64,000 nucleotides of DNA from JANNUT01 sp046331425 (GTDB lineage Bacteria; Acidobacteriota; Polarisedimenticolia; J045), in the NCBI GenBank assembly GCA_046331425.1, contig JAXLQU010000003.1:1-64000 (forward strand). Direction: 5' to 3'. Below, one piece after another: positions 26,825 through 34,536 of this stretch. The notes beneath the pieces were generated by a model. That model had not been told where the DNA came from and made no database searches. It was given only the letters and a program-made list of their open reading frames with translations. The translations under genes and the position numbers were made by a program. Positions within the stretch are counted from its first letter, which is position 1. Every line of letters begins with the position of its first letter.

Positions 26825-28848
26825 TTTTCGGGTCCGATCCGTTCGAGAAACTCGGCCTCACTCAGCACATCAATCCCAAGTTCCCGCGCTTTCTCCAGCT
26901 TCGATCCGGCGTCGGCGCCCGCGATCACATAGTCGGTGCGTTTGCTGACGCTGCTGCTTACGCGCGCTCCACAGGCTTCCAGTTTCTCCGTCGCCGTTCG
27001 TCGGTCCATCCTCTGCAATGATCCGGTAAGCACCACCGTTTTCCCCTTGAATGGACCCGCTTCTGCCGCTGGCGCACTGTCGCTTCGATCAGGAAATAGC
27101 GGTACCAACGAATCGATCAGTTTGCGTCCACCATCGCTTGCGAGGAACGCGATCAACGACCGCGCTGTTTCGGGCCCGAGGTCGGGCAGTGATTCGAAAA
27201 ACTCCCGCCCATCTTCAAGCGCTGCTCGATCAGCCAACGCCCTCAACCCCGGCACGTGGCGGGCGAGCACACGAGCCGCGCGCTCACCGACGTGACGGAT
27301 ACCAAGCCCATAAAGAAGCCGTGCGAACGGACGCTCACGACTTGTATCGAGTTGCGCGATCAACGTCTGTGCAGACTTGATACCCATCCGATCGAGGTCG
27401 GACAGTGTCGCGAGATCCAAACGATAAAGGTCCGCGATATCACGCACCAATTCGCGCTCCACCAGTTGCTCGATGAGCGCCGGCCCAAGCCCTTCGATGT
27501 CCATCGCGTCGCGGCGCGCGAAATGCCGCAGCGTCTCTTTCAGTCGCGCCGGGCAGGTGGGATTGACACAGCGATAGGCAACCTCTCCTTCGGCCCGCTC
27601 GGTCGCGATGCCGCAAACCGGACAGGTCTGCGGGGGGGACAGCGCTGCGGCATCGGAGGGCCGTTGGTTCAAGATCCGGCCGAGGATCTTTGGTATGACC
27701 TCCCCGCCCTTCTCGACGATAACGGTGTCGCCGACACGGATATCCAATCGAGCGATCTCTTCGTAGTTGTGCAAAGTCGCGCGCGAAACCGTAGTTCCCG
27801 CAAGCCTGACGGGCTCGAGTTCAGCGACGGGCGTGAGCACTCCGGTGCGACCGACCTGTACTGTCACGGCGAGCAGTCGAGTGTGGACCTGCTCGGCAGC
27901 GTACTTGAATGCAACAGCCCAGCGTGGCGCTTTCGAAGTCTCGCCAGCCGCTTGTTGGATTCTGTGCGACAACACCTTGACGACCACACCGTCAATTTCG
28001 TAGGGAAGCGAATCGCGCTGCCCTTCCCAACGGTGAACGAATGCGAGTAACTCCTCGATTCCGGAGGCTGCGAGTGTATGTGGGTTGACCAGTAGTCCTG
28101 CAGCCGAAAGTTGAGCCAGCCCCTCGAGATGATCATGTGGCGGTTCGCCGCTGATAGAGAGCGCCTGCCAGAAGTGAAGTTCCAATGGGCGCGGGTGAAC
28201 CTCCGCGGGGTCTTGTAGGCGGAGCGTGCCGGCCGCTGCATTGCGGGGGTTGGCGAAGGGCGCAAGGCCGCTCTCCTCGCGCTCACGGTTGAGAGTCGCA
28301 AATCCTTGCTTCGGAAAGAAGACCTCTCCGCGTGCCTCGATTTGCAAGTACGGCCGATTGAGTCTCAGCGGCAAAGAAGCGATCGTACGAACATTGTGGG
28401 TAACGTCCTCACCGGTCTGCCCGTCACCGCGTGAGATCGCTCGCACGAGCACCCCGTCTTCATAGACGACTGAAACAGAAACGCCGTCGATCTTGTGCTC
28501 GGCTGAGAATGCGATCGGTTCGCTGCCGGTGATACCACTAGCGCGTCGTAGTCTTTGCTCCCAGTCTCTTAGCTCTGCTTCTGAATAGACGTTCTCGAGT
28601 GACAACATTGGCACGCGATGACGTTGTTGAGGGAGTTCCGAAGTAACTGGGTAACCAACGCGTCGGGTCGGCGAGTCGACCGTGATCAGTTCGGGAAACT
28701 GTTTCTCGAGGTCCTCCAGTTGCTTCTCCATGCGGTCGTACTCGGCGTCCGTGATTTCCGGTTGTGCCTTGACGTAGTAAAGATACCGGTGGCGCCACAA
28801 TTCCTGGCGCAACGTCTCGACCGTGTGGCGCGCCTGACGATTGCTCAC
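26821..28848 (-). CDS. ligA: NAD-dependent DNA ligase LigA
   Basis: Seals nicks during replication and repair using NAD+ (EC 6.5.1.2). 675 residues from a GTG at 28848, the usual size. Domain Ia has RHRYLYYVKAQPEITDAEYD; the nucleotidyl lysine is Lys119 in AEHKIDGVSV. The OB fold, four-Cys zinc finger (CPVCGIATERAEGEVAYRC and CPA), HhH repeats and a C-terminal BRCT (KGKTVVLTGSLQRMDRRTA) are all present. The open frame extends upstream into the kinase gene, but GTG 28848 overlaps the kinase stop as GTGA and restores normal length. Its place between kinase and response regulator is unusual. Confidence 0.95.
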   Translation of the reverse strand: MSNRQARHTVETLRQELWRHRYLYYVKAQPEITDAEYDRMEKQLEDLEKQFPELITVDSPTRRVGYPVTSELPQQRHRVPMLSLENVYSEAELRDWEQRLRRASGITGSEPIAFSAEHKIDGVSVSVVYEDGVLVRAISRGDGQTGEDVTHNVRTIASLPLRLNRPYLQIEARGEVFFPKQGFATLNREREESGLAPFANPRNAAAGTLRLQDPAEVHPRPLELHFWQALSISGEPPHDHLEGLAQLSAAGLLVNPHTLAASGIEELLAFVHRWEGQRDSLPYEIDGVVVKVLSHRIQQAAGETSKAPRWAVAFKYAAEQVHTRLLAVTVQVGRTGVLTPVAELEPVRLAGTTVSRATLHNYEEIARLDIRVGDTVIVEKGGEVIPKILGRILNQRPSDAAALSPPQTCPVCGIATERAEGEVAYRCVNPTCPARLKETLRHFARRDAMDIEGLGPALIEQLVERELVRDIADLYRLDLATLSDLDRMGIKSAQTLIAQLDTSRERPFARLLYGLGIRHVGERAARVLARHVPGLRALADRAALEDGREFFESLPDLGPETARSLIAFLASDGGRKLIDSLVPLFPDRSDSAPAAEAGPFKGKTVVLTGSLQRMDRRTATEKLEACGARVSSSVSKRTDYVIAGADAGSKLEKARELGIDVLSEAEFLERIGPEK

Positions 28849-30254
28849 ACCACACCGTTGTGGCTGGGGGCTGGGCGAGGGCTCATCGCAGCCGGTGGCA
28901 GAACAATCGTAAAGGTCGAGCCCTGGCCAGGCGTCGAGACACCATCGATGTGGCCGCCGTGCTCCTCGACGGCCCGGATCGCGATGGGCAATCCGAGTCC
29001 AGAGCCGGGAGTCTTGAGTTTCTTCGACCAAAAAATCTCGAAGATGTGACCCAGGTCTTCCGGCGCGATTCCCTCTCCCTCGTCGCGGATGACGATCTTT
29101 GCGTCACCTTGGACCGTCGGGCCGACGATCACCTCGACCTTTCCTCCGCTGCGACTCGCGTCGAGCGCGTTGGAAAGGACATTCAGTATCGCTTGCCGCA
29201 GTTGCCCGGTATCGACTCGGACCGTCGGCGCGATGTCCTCATGCTTGAGTTCGAGAGCGACACCCGCCTTTGCAAACTCAGGGCGACTGAAGCGCACCAC
29301 ATCGGCAACGAGTTCTCCGGGAACGATCTCTTCGGTGATAACCGCACGTGGGCGGGCAAACGCCAGGAAATCCTTTACGAGCTGTTCCAGACGCAATACC
29401 TCCGAGCGACTCGCACGCAGCAACTCCAGCGATTCGGCCCCGAGACGCCCGCTTGCAACATCCTCTTCGAGCAACTCGAGGTTTATGTTCATCGCGTTGA
29501 GAGGATTGCGAATCTCATGCGCCAGTCCCGAAGCGAGCGTGCCCAACTGCGCCAACTGCTTTCCGCGCTGGGATTCCTCCGTGAGTCTTCTTGTGCGACG
29601 CACGAGGCTGAACGTGTAGGAAAAGCCGATCCCACCGAGCAGCATCGCAATGACCGCGACGATCGCGAGCTTGCCGAGGGCCTGCCAACGGATCTCGATC
29701 ACCGACAGTTCGATCGACTTGGGGTCGAGTAACGCGATCAGGTTGGCGACGCCGCCGAGCACTGGCGCCGCGACCGCGCGAGGGAGCGATCCGCGCAGCC
29801 TCACAGCCGCGCGATCGAGCCCCCTCAGCGAGTCTTCCGGGTCGCCCAGGTTGGCACGACTGCGCATCGCTCTTGCATCTTCAAGCAGCACAATCCGCCC
29901 GTCCTCATTGCGCACGAACGGCCCGATCGTCTCGCCGCCGGCAATCTGGATCACGACTCGCGACACGACCGGCACATCACGTGCCGCGTCATCGATCATC
30001 GCCGCGAGGAGATCAAGACGATCGGCAGACCAGGGGATATCGATCGCTCCCTCGGGCGCGAGTTGCGGACCGAGTCGCTGCGATAGGTCCAAAGCGAACT
30101 TGTGGGCGGCGCGAACCTGCCGATCGATCGCAACCGACTGATGGTCGTGCATGAAATACCAACCGAACAGTCCCAGAGTCGCGAGGAACAATCCAAGGTA
30201 GAGCGCGACCGCTCGGTGGACCATCGCTCGAAATGCGAGTTGGGCGTCGGGCAC
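28845..30254 (-). CDS. NtrB/ZraS-like sensor histidine kinase
   Basis: 469 residues. TM1 (VALYLGLFLATLGLFGWYF), a periplasmic sensor of about 155 residues, TM2 (LAIVAVIAMLLGGIGFSYTF). The HisKA motif GLAHEIRNPLNAMNINLELL carries His246. HATPase N-box AILNVLSNALDAS, G1 DEGEGIAPEDLG, G2 GSGLGLPIAIRAVEEHGGHI. This is the kinase class that pairs with NtrC-type regulators, in line with the coupled regulator two genes on. GTG 30254 has no good ribosome-binding site; ATG 30224 (MVHRAVALYL) is an alternative. Confidence 0.9.
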   Translation of the reverse strand: MPDAQLAFRAMVHRAVALYLGLFLATLGLFGWYFMHDHQSVAIDRQVRAAHKFALDLSQRLGPQLAPEGAIDIPWSADRLDLLAAMIDDAARDVPVVSRVVIQIAGGETIGPFVRNEDGRIVLLEDARAMRSRANLGDPEDSLRGLDRAAVRLRGSLPRAVAAPVLGGVANLIALLDPKSIELSVIEIRWQALGKLAIVAVIAMLLGGIGFSYTFSLVRRTRRLTEESQRGKQLAQLGTLASGLAHEIRNPLNAMNINLELLEEDVASGRLGAESLELLRASRSEVLRLEQLVKDFLAFARPRAVITEEIVPGELVADVVRFSRPEFAKAGVALELKHEDIAPTVRVDTGQLRQAILNVLSNALDASRSGGKVEVIVGPTVQGDAKIVIRDEGEGIAPEDLGHIFEIFWSKKLKTPGSGLGLPIAIRAVEEHGGHIDGVSTPGQGSTFTIVLPPAAMSPRPAPSHNGVV

Positions 30255-30571
30255 CGCAAAAGTGTGCGCCTCGATCGCTCATGAGTCAAAGCGGCGTACC
30301 TGGTTGGTGACGCCGGGCCCAAAAGCCTTACTTATCGATCATTAAGCTCAGTCATCTCGACTTACTTCAAGACAGAAGCTATTTTGTTTACGACAAGAAT
30401 AGGACCAACGACGCGGCGCCACGGTACCCTTCTGTGGGTTCCGGCGGGCCGACGAGAACACCGATGAGACCGATAGGTTGGGGCTGCTGCTTTTGCACCG
30501 CAAGACGCGATTACTTCCGACTTACTCCGGATGGGCTCGTGGTAGACATGTGACTGCGGAGGGAGGCTCCC
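30255..30571. promoter_or_regulatory. Divergent regulatory region with repeated TTACTT motif
   Basis: 317 bp without a gene, more AT-rich than its surroundings, between the kinase and the XRE-TPR gene. It holds CTTACTT at 30327 and 30361, and the pair ATTACTT (30511) and CTTACTC (30522) spaced 11 bp apart. An imperfect palindrome covers 30327-30346 (8 of 10 positions pair). These may be operator sites; no confident -35/-10 pair was found. Confidence 0.3.
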
Positions 30572-31813
30572 ATGAATCGAGCATTGACTGGTTTCTCCAG
30601 TACCGACCGGTCCCCTGAGGGGACGCCGATGTTGGACACCAAAGGAAGCCCGCGGCTTGGCCAATACCTCAAGAATCTGAGAAACGGCTACGGCTACTCT
30701 CTCCGCAAGGTTGAGGAGAAAGCGAGGGTGCACGGCGGGGAGATCGACAACTCCCAGTTGAGCCGCTACGAGAAGGGCCTCTGCTACCCGTCCTTCGACA
30801 AGCTCCGGACTTTGGCCAGGATCTTCAACGTATCGATCCAGACCTTCTCCGATGTTGTCGACCTGGAAGAACTCGAGAACACCGAACCGGAGGGAAACGA
30901 TCCGGCTGAACTGATGAAGGCGGGCCACGAGGAGTTCAGGCTCGGTGATTACGCACGTGCCTACGTTCACTATCAGAAATCTCGCCGAATCCTGGAATCG
31001 CGTGCGGAGGTGCCGACGACGTCGCCTGAAGCCGCCAACGACACGGCGAAGGCTCGACTGGCGGCCGCGATCAGCCTCTACCGAATGGGCAAGATCAGCC
31101 TCTCCGAATACGAGATTCGCCAGCTTCTACGGTTAGAACGTCACATCGATCGGGGCACCACTGTTCGTGCCTTGCTTCAGCTCAGCAACGTACACCGCGA
31201 GTTCGGAGACTTTTTGCTGGCAGAGGTCGAAGCCAGTCGTTCCTTGCAGATTGCCGAAAAGGCCGGCGATAAACAGCTTGAAGCGTATGCGCATCATGCG
31301 TTGGGCAGCATCTTCCAGGAACGCGAAGAACACGACGAAGCGCTGAGTCACTTCCACTCGGCACTCGGCAGATATCGCGACTGTGGCGATCTGCACGAAG
31401 CACTCAAGGTCAAGCGGAATCTCGGGCCGATCTATGCGGCGCGTGGGCAATTCCGCGAGGGAGTCCGCTTGCTGAAGGAGGCGCGCGACGAAGCGCGAAG
31501 CCTTGGGCATCGCTGGACCGTGGCGTCCTCGTCGGCATGGCTGGCCGAGATCCACTTCCGGCGGGGTGACTTCGAGACCGCCAAGCAGTTCATCAGGGAG
31601 TCGAACGCGGTTGCCTCGGGAGGCGATGTCCACTACGTCGACATTCTCTTCTTGAACGCGTTCTACCAATGGAAAATCGCGGTCGCGGAGCACAGCCCGG
31701 CCGAATCCAAGATCGCACTCGGGCGCCTCAAGTATTTGCGTCCCAGCCTCGAGCAGAACCTCCCAGAGGTGCGCGAGTTCGACAGTCAGATTGAGAAAGG
31801 GGGCACCAAATGA
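30572..31813 (+). CDS. XRE-family transcriptional regulator with C-terminal TPR array
   Basis: 413 residues. HTH_3 domain at about 30-90 (LGQYLKNLRNGYGYSLRKVE with NSQLSRYEKGLCYPSFDKL), then eight or so TPR-like helix pairs from about residue 110 to the end (for example AYAHHALGSIFQEREEHDEA and RNLGPIYAARGQFREGVRLL). No signal peptide, so a cytoplasmic DNA-binding protein with a ligand- or peptide-sensing superhelix, the same domain plan as RNPP regulators of Gram-positives. Start supported by GGAGG six bases upstream. The stop overlaps the next gene (ATGA), so regulator and secreted protein are made together. Confidence 0.85.
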   Translation: MNRALTGFSSTDRSPEGTPMLDTKGSPRLGQYLKNLRNGYGYSLRKVEEKARVHGGEIDNSQLSRYEKGLCYPSFDKLRTLARIFNVSIQTFSDVVDLEELENTEPEGNDPAELMKAGHEEFRLGDYARAYVHYQKSRRILESRAEVPTTSPEAANDTAKARLAAAISLYRMGKISLSEYEIRQLLRLERHIDRGTTVRALLQLSNVHREFGDFLLAEVEASRSLQIAEKAGDKQLEAYAHHALGSIFQEREEHDEALSHFHSALGRYRDCGDLHEALKVKRNLGPIYAARGQFREGVRLLKEARDEARSLGHRWTVASSSAWLAEIHFRRGDFETAKQFIRESNAVASGGDVHYVDILFLNAFYQWKIAVAEHSPAESKIALGRLKYLRPSLEQNLPEVREFDSQIEKGGTK

Positions 31814-32460
31814 GCCGCCGCCTGGTTTGCATCCTGATTCTCGCAATGGCCGCTGCAGGCTCGACATTCGCTGCAGCGCCACGCAATAGCGAGTCGCGAG
31901 TCGGTGCCCAAGTGCCGTTGGGGTTCAGTGACCGATGGGACGGCCCGATTTCCATGGCCGTCGACAAAGAAGGTGTGATGTGGGGCGTGTGGTCCTATCG
32001 ACGCGGCCTGGAAACCGATATCGCCGTCGCGAAGTTGGTAGGTCGAGTCTGGACCACTCCTATGTTGATCACCACGCCCAACGGTGTAGCGGACCTCGAT
32101 CCTCGCATCAGCTTCGTGGGTAGTGTTCCGTTCGTCACCTGGTGGCAGGACGGTCCTGAGAAAGGCGACGAGCGCGTCGTTTTCTCGATCCTTTGGAAGA
32201 AGGCATGGATCGGTCCCATTCAGATCAACGCGGAGGGGACGCCGGGCTCGCGGCCCAATATTTTCAGCTCCGACGACGATCAGGTCACTGTTGGCTGGAT
32301 TGACATCGACGGCGTGTTACACGGCAACGGCGTCGTGATCAAACCGAAGGACCCGCAACCCGAGGGCGGAACAATTGGCCCGGATCCGCTCCCTTCGATC
32401 ATCGTGAATGACTGTCCGAAGGGTGGTGGGAGCGGTAGCGGAAGCGGTCAGTCTCGCTAG
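31810..32460 (+). CDS. Small secreted protein with propeller-like repeats
   Basis: 216 residues with a clear signal peptide (LVCILILAMAAAGSTFAAA). The mature part has three related segments: GPISMAVDKEGVMWGVWS, DLDPRISFVGSVPFVTWWQD and SRPNIFSSDDDQVTVGWID. Each is a strand with a Trp-rich end, suggesting part of a sialidase- or exo-alpha-type beta propeller, too short to close alone. The tail is Gly/Ser-rich (GGGSGSGSGQSR). I do not recognise the family. Translationally coupled to the XRE-TPR regulator and followed by a strong terminator. Confidence 0.75.
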   Translation: MSRRLVCILILAMAAAGSTFAAAPRNSESRVGAQVPLGFSDRWDGPISMAVDKEGVMWGVWSYRRGLETDIAVAKLVGRVWTTPMLITTPNGVADLDPRISFVGSVPFVTWWQDGPEKGDERVVFSILWKKAWIGPIQINAEGTPGSRPNIFSSDDDQVTVGWIDIDGVLHGNGVVIKPKDPQPEGGTIGPDPLPSIIVNDCPKGGGSGSGSGQSR

Positions 32461-32486
32461 TCGAAGATTCGATCTCAGTCAGATGA

Positions 32487-32517
32487 AAAAACCCTGGCCG
32501 ACAGCCAGGGTTTTTTT
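32487..32517 (+). terminator. Rho-independent terminator after the XRE operon
   Basis: Stem ACCCTGGC / GCCAGGGT with loop CGACA, extended by A-T pairs and followed by seven T residues (32511-32517). It ends the two-gene operon 27 bp after its stop and insulates the dcw cluster. Confidence 0.92.
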
Positions 32518-32610
32518 GCGACGCGGCGAACGAAAAGCGCTGAATTCAACCCAGACGCCGGCTGAGCCCACGTTCCAAGTTCGGGCTTGCTGTTTTTCGC
32601 ACGTAGGTCC

Positions 32611-32640
32611 TTGACTCCCATCGGAGTGCCTCGGTAACAT
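32611..32640 (+). promoter_or_regulatory. Sigma70-type promoter of the dcw cluster
   Basis: TTGACT at 32611 and TAACAT at 32635 are separated by 18 bp. The predicted start point falls inside the MraZ box immediately downstream, which fits MraZ autorepression. Leader to mraZ is about 140 bases. Confidence 0.7.
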
Positions 32641-32645
32641 CCGCG

Positions 32646-32671
32646 GTGGGAAAAAGTGGGAAATAGTGGCG
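32646..32671 (+). promoter_or_regulatory. MraZ operator (three 10-bp repeats)
   Basis: GTGGG, GTGGG and GTGGC at 32646, 32656 and 32666, each followed by a five-base, mostly A-rich spacer. This matches the known MraZ box (direct repeats of GTGGG-type separated by 5 bp) and overlaps the expected transcription start. Confidence 0.8.
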
Positions 32672-32672
32672 A

Positions 32673-32695
32673 GAGAGGGGTTCCTGGTCCCTCTC
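32673..32695 (+). promoter_or_regulatory. Hairpin in the mraZ leader
   Basis: GAGAGGG / CCCTCTC with a nine-base loop, located directly after the MraZ box and about 90 bases before the mraZ start. No T-run follows. Could pause RNA polymerase or stabilise the leader; function unknown. Confidence 0.35.
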
Positions 32696-32786
32696 GAGAC
32701 CGAAGCGCCCTCTCGGGATCGGTCGATCAGAGTTTCCTAGGGTTGATTGCGGGGACTTGGCCCAAAGAGGTCCGGCGGGAGCCGTC

Positions 32787-33227
32787 ATGCTGCGCGGTGG
32801 CGAGGTCGTCACAGTAGACGAGAAGGGGCGGATGAAGATCCCGGCTCGCTTTCTCGACCGCTTCAAGGCGGTCTCTGCAGACGATTCGCGCATCATGACC
32901 ACCTCACTCGATGGGAAGACGATCTGGGTCTTCCCGCTCCCGGCTTGGGAGGAACTCGAATCTCGACTCGTCGGGCTGGCCTCAACCGACGAAGCTGTCG
33001 AGAGCTTCGCACAAACCGTGAACTACTGGGGTCGTGAATCGCAGCTCGATGCCCAGGGTCGCGTGCTGATCCATCCCCTCCTGCGCGAAAGCGCCGGAGT
33101 CAACGGCTCTGTCCACGTCTCTTGGTCGCGCAACCATCTCGAAATCGTCGACCACGCGAAATTGGCCGCGAATCCGCCGACCGTCTCGCGCGAACACCGC
33201 GCCCGACTGACGGATCTGGGGATCTGA
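32787..33227 (+). CDS. mraZ: Transcriptional regulator MraZ
   Basis: 146 residues with two AbrB-like swapped-hairpin halves: VDEKGRMKIPARFLDRF and LDAQGRVLIHPLLRESAGV, each holding the DxxGR signature. Forms a ring that binds the repeat box upstream and represses the dcw cluster. ATG 32787 has GGGAG five bases upstream; a TTG 30 bp earlier is less likely. Its stop TGA shares its last base with the rsmH start. Confidence 0.95.
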   Translation: MLRGGEVVTVDEKGRMKIPARFLDRFKAVSADDSRIMTTSLDGKTIWVFPLPAWEELESRLVGLASTDEAVESFAQTVNYWGRESQLDAQGRVLIHPLLRESAGVNGSVHVSWSRNHLEIVDHAKLAANPPTVSREHRARLTDLGI

Positions 33228-34189
33228 TGGCCGCCGAGCTGCACCTGCCGCCGCCAGGAAGTCGCCGTCACCTGCCCGTGATGTGTCGTGAGACGTTGGT
33301 GGCGCTCAACCCGAGGCCGGGTGCGGTGCTGGTCGACGGTACGCTCGGGGTTGGCGGACACGCCCAAGCCTGGCTGGAACAGACTGGGCCGAATGGTCGG
33401 GTCGTTGGCCTCGATCGTGATGAAGTCGCATTGGATGCCGCTCGACAGACATTGGAGCGATTCGGCACCCGCGCCACAATCGTGCACGCGGACTATCGAG
33501 AGGCGAGCGCAGTCCTCGACAGCTTGGGGCTGTCTACGGTCGATGCTGCGTTGCTGGACCTGGGCCTTGGATCACATCAGCTCGACGACCCGCAACGTGG
33601 CTTCTCGTTCCGCTTCGAAGGACCGCTCGACATGCGGTTCGATCGCTCACGCCCGGGCACCACTGCTGCGGACCTGATCGCGCACTCGCCGGAGCCGGAG
33701 TTGGCGCGGATCCTCGCGGACTTCGGCGAAGAGCGCATGGCGCGCAAGATCGCGCGGCAAATCGTCGAAACACGACGCCACACGCCGTTGCGTACCACCT
33801 CGCAGTTAGCCGAACTGGTGCGGCGAGTGGTCCCTTCCGGTCGTCACGATCGCATCGATCCGGCCACCCGTACCTTCCAGGCATTGCGCATCGCAGTGAA
33901 CCATGAACTTGACGAGTTGAACGCCGCGATCGAGTCGTTGGCCTCAAGACTCGCTCGCGGCGGTCGGATCGCTGTGATTGCTTTCCACAGTCTGGAAGAT
34001 CGCATTTCAAAAACAACTCTGCGGCGCCTGGCAGAACCGTGCCGGTGCCGCCGCGGGGATCCTTGCACATGCGGAGCGCTCCAATGGCTCGACCTGCCCA
34101 GTCGCCGCGCCATTTTCTGCAGTGACGCGGAGGCGAACGAGAATCCGCGTGCACGCTCAGCCAAGCTGCGTTGGGGGATCAAGCGATGA
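33227..34189 (+). CDS. rsmH: 16S rRNA (cytosine(1402)-N4)-methyltransferase RsmH
   Basis: 320 residues. SAM-binding start VLVDGTLGVGGHAQAWLEQ, then GLDRDEVAL, the insert SPEPELARILADFGEERMAR and the family signature IAVIAFHSLEDRISKTTLR with the Cys-rich CRCRRGDPCTCG before the end. N4-methylates C1402 of 16S rRNA. The overlapping start with mraZ and the ATGA junction with ftsL place it in the usual second slot of the dcw cluster. Confidence 0.96.
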   Translation: MAAELHLPPPGSRRHLPVMCRETLVALNPRPGAVLVDGTLGVGGHAQAWLEQTGPNGRVVGLDRDEVALDAARQTLERFGTRATIVHADYREASAVLDSLGLSTVDAALLDLGLGSHQLDDPQRGFSFRFEGPLDMRFDRSRPGTTAADLIAHSPEPELARILADFGEERMARKIARQIVETRRHTPLRTTSQLAELVRRVVPSGRHDRIDPATRTFQALRIAVNHELDELNAAIESLASRLARGGRIAVIAFHSLEDRISKTTLRRLAEPCRCRRGDPCTCGALQWLDLPSRRAIFCSDAEANENPRARSAKLRWGIKR

Positions 34190-34536
34190 GTCTTCCCGCA
34201 GGCATTATCAATCGGCCCGCTCTGGTCGCGCCGCATCCGCGCGCGGTGGGCCGCGTATTCCACGGCGCCGCTCGGATCATGATGCTCTCGTTGCCGCTGC
34301 TCCTTCACGTCGCGGTACAGGTGCCGGGCGTTTCCTGGCGCCGCGAGTGCGCCCAACTCGAAGACGCGATCGCCCAGGAACAGATAACTCGGCGCACGCT
34401 CTTGGCTCAACGCGATCATCTCCTGGCGCCGGAACGCCTCCGCGCTGAAGCAGAGCGATTGGCATTGTCCGCACCCGGACCTGCGCAGCGTCCTGTGACG
34501 CTGCAGCCGCTACGACTTGCCGAGGGGCGGCGATGA
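34186..34536 (+). CDS. ftsL: Cell division protein FtsL-like
   Basis: 116 residues: short cytoplasmic N-terminus, one TM (MMLSLPLLLHVAVQVPGV) and a periplasmic coiled coil (ECAQLEDAIAQEQITRRTLL onward) rich in Leu/Glu/Arg. Sequence identity to FtsL is always low; the call rests on topology, size and position between rsmH and ftsI. It would bridge FtsQ and FtsW/FtsI at the septum. Both ends overlap neighbours by 4 bp. Confidence 0.8.
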   Translation: MSLPAGIINRPALVAPHPRAVGRVFHGAARIMMLSLPLLLHVAVQVPGVSWRRECAQLEDAIAQEQITRRTLLAQRDHLLAPERLRAEAERLALSAPGPAQRPVTLQPLRLAEGRR

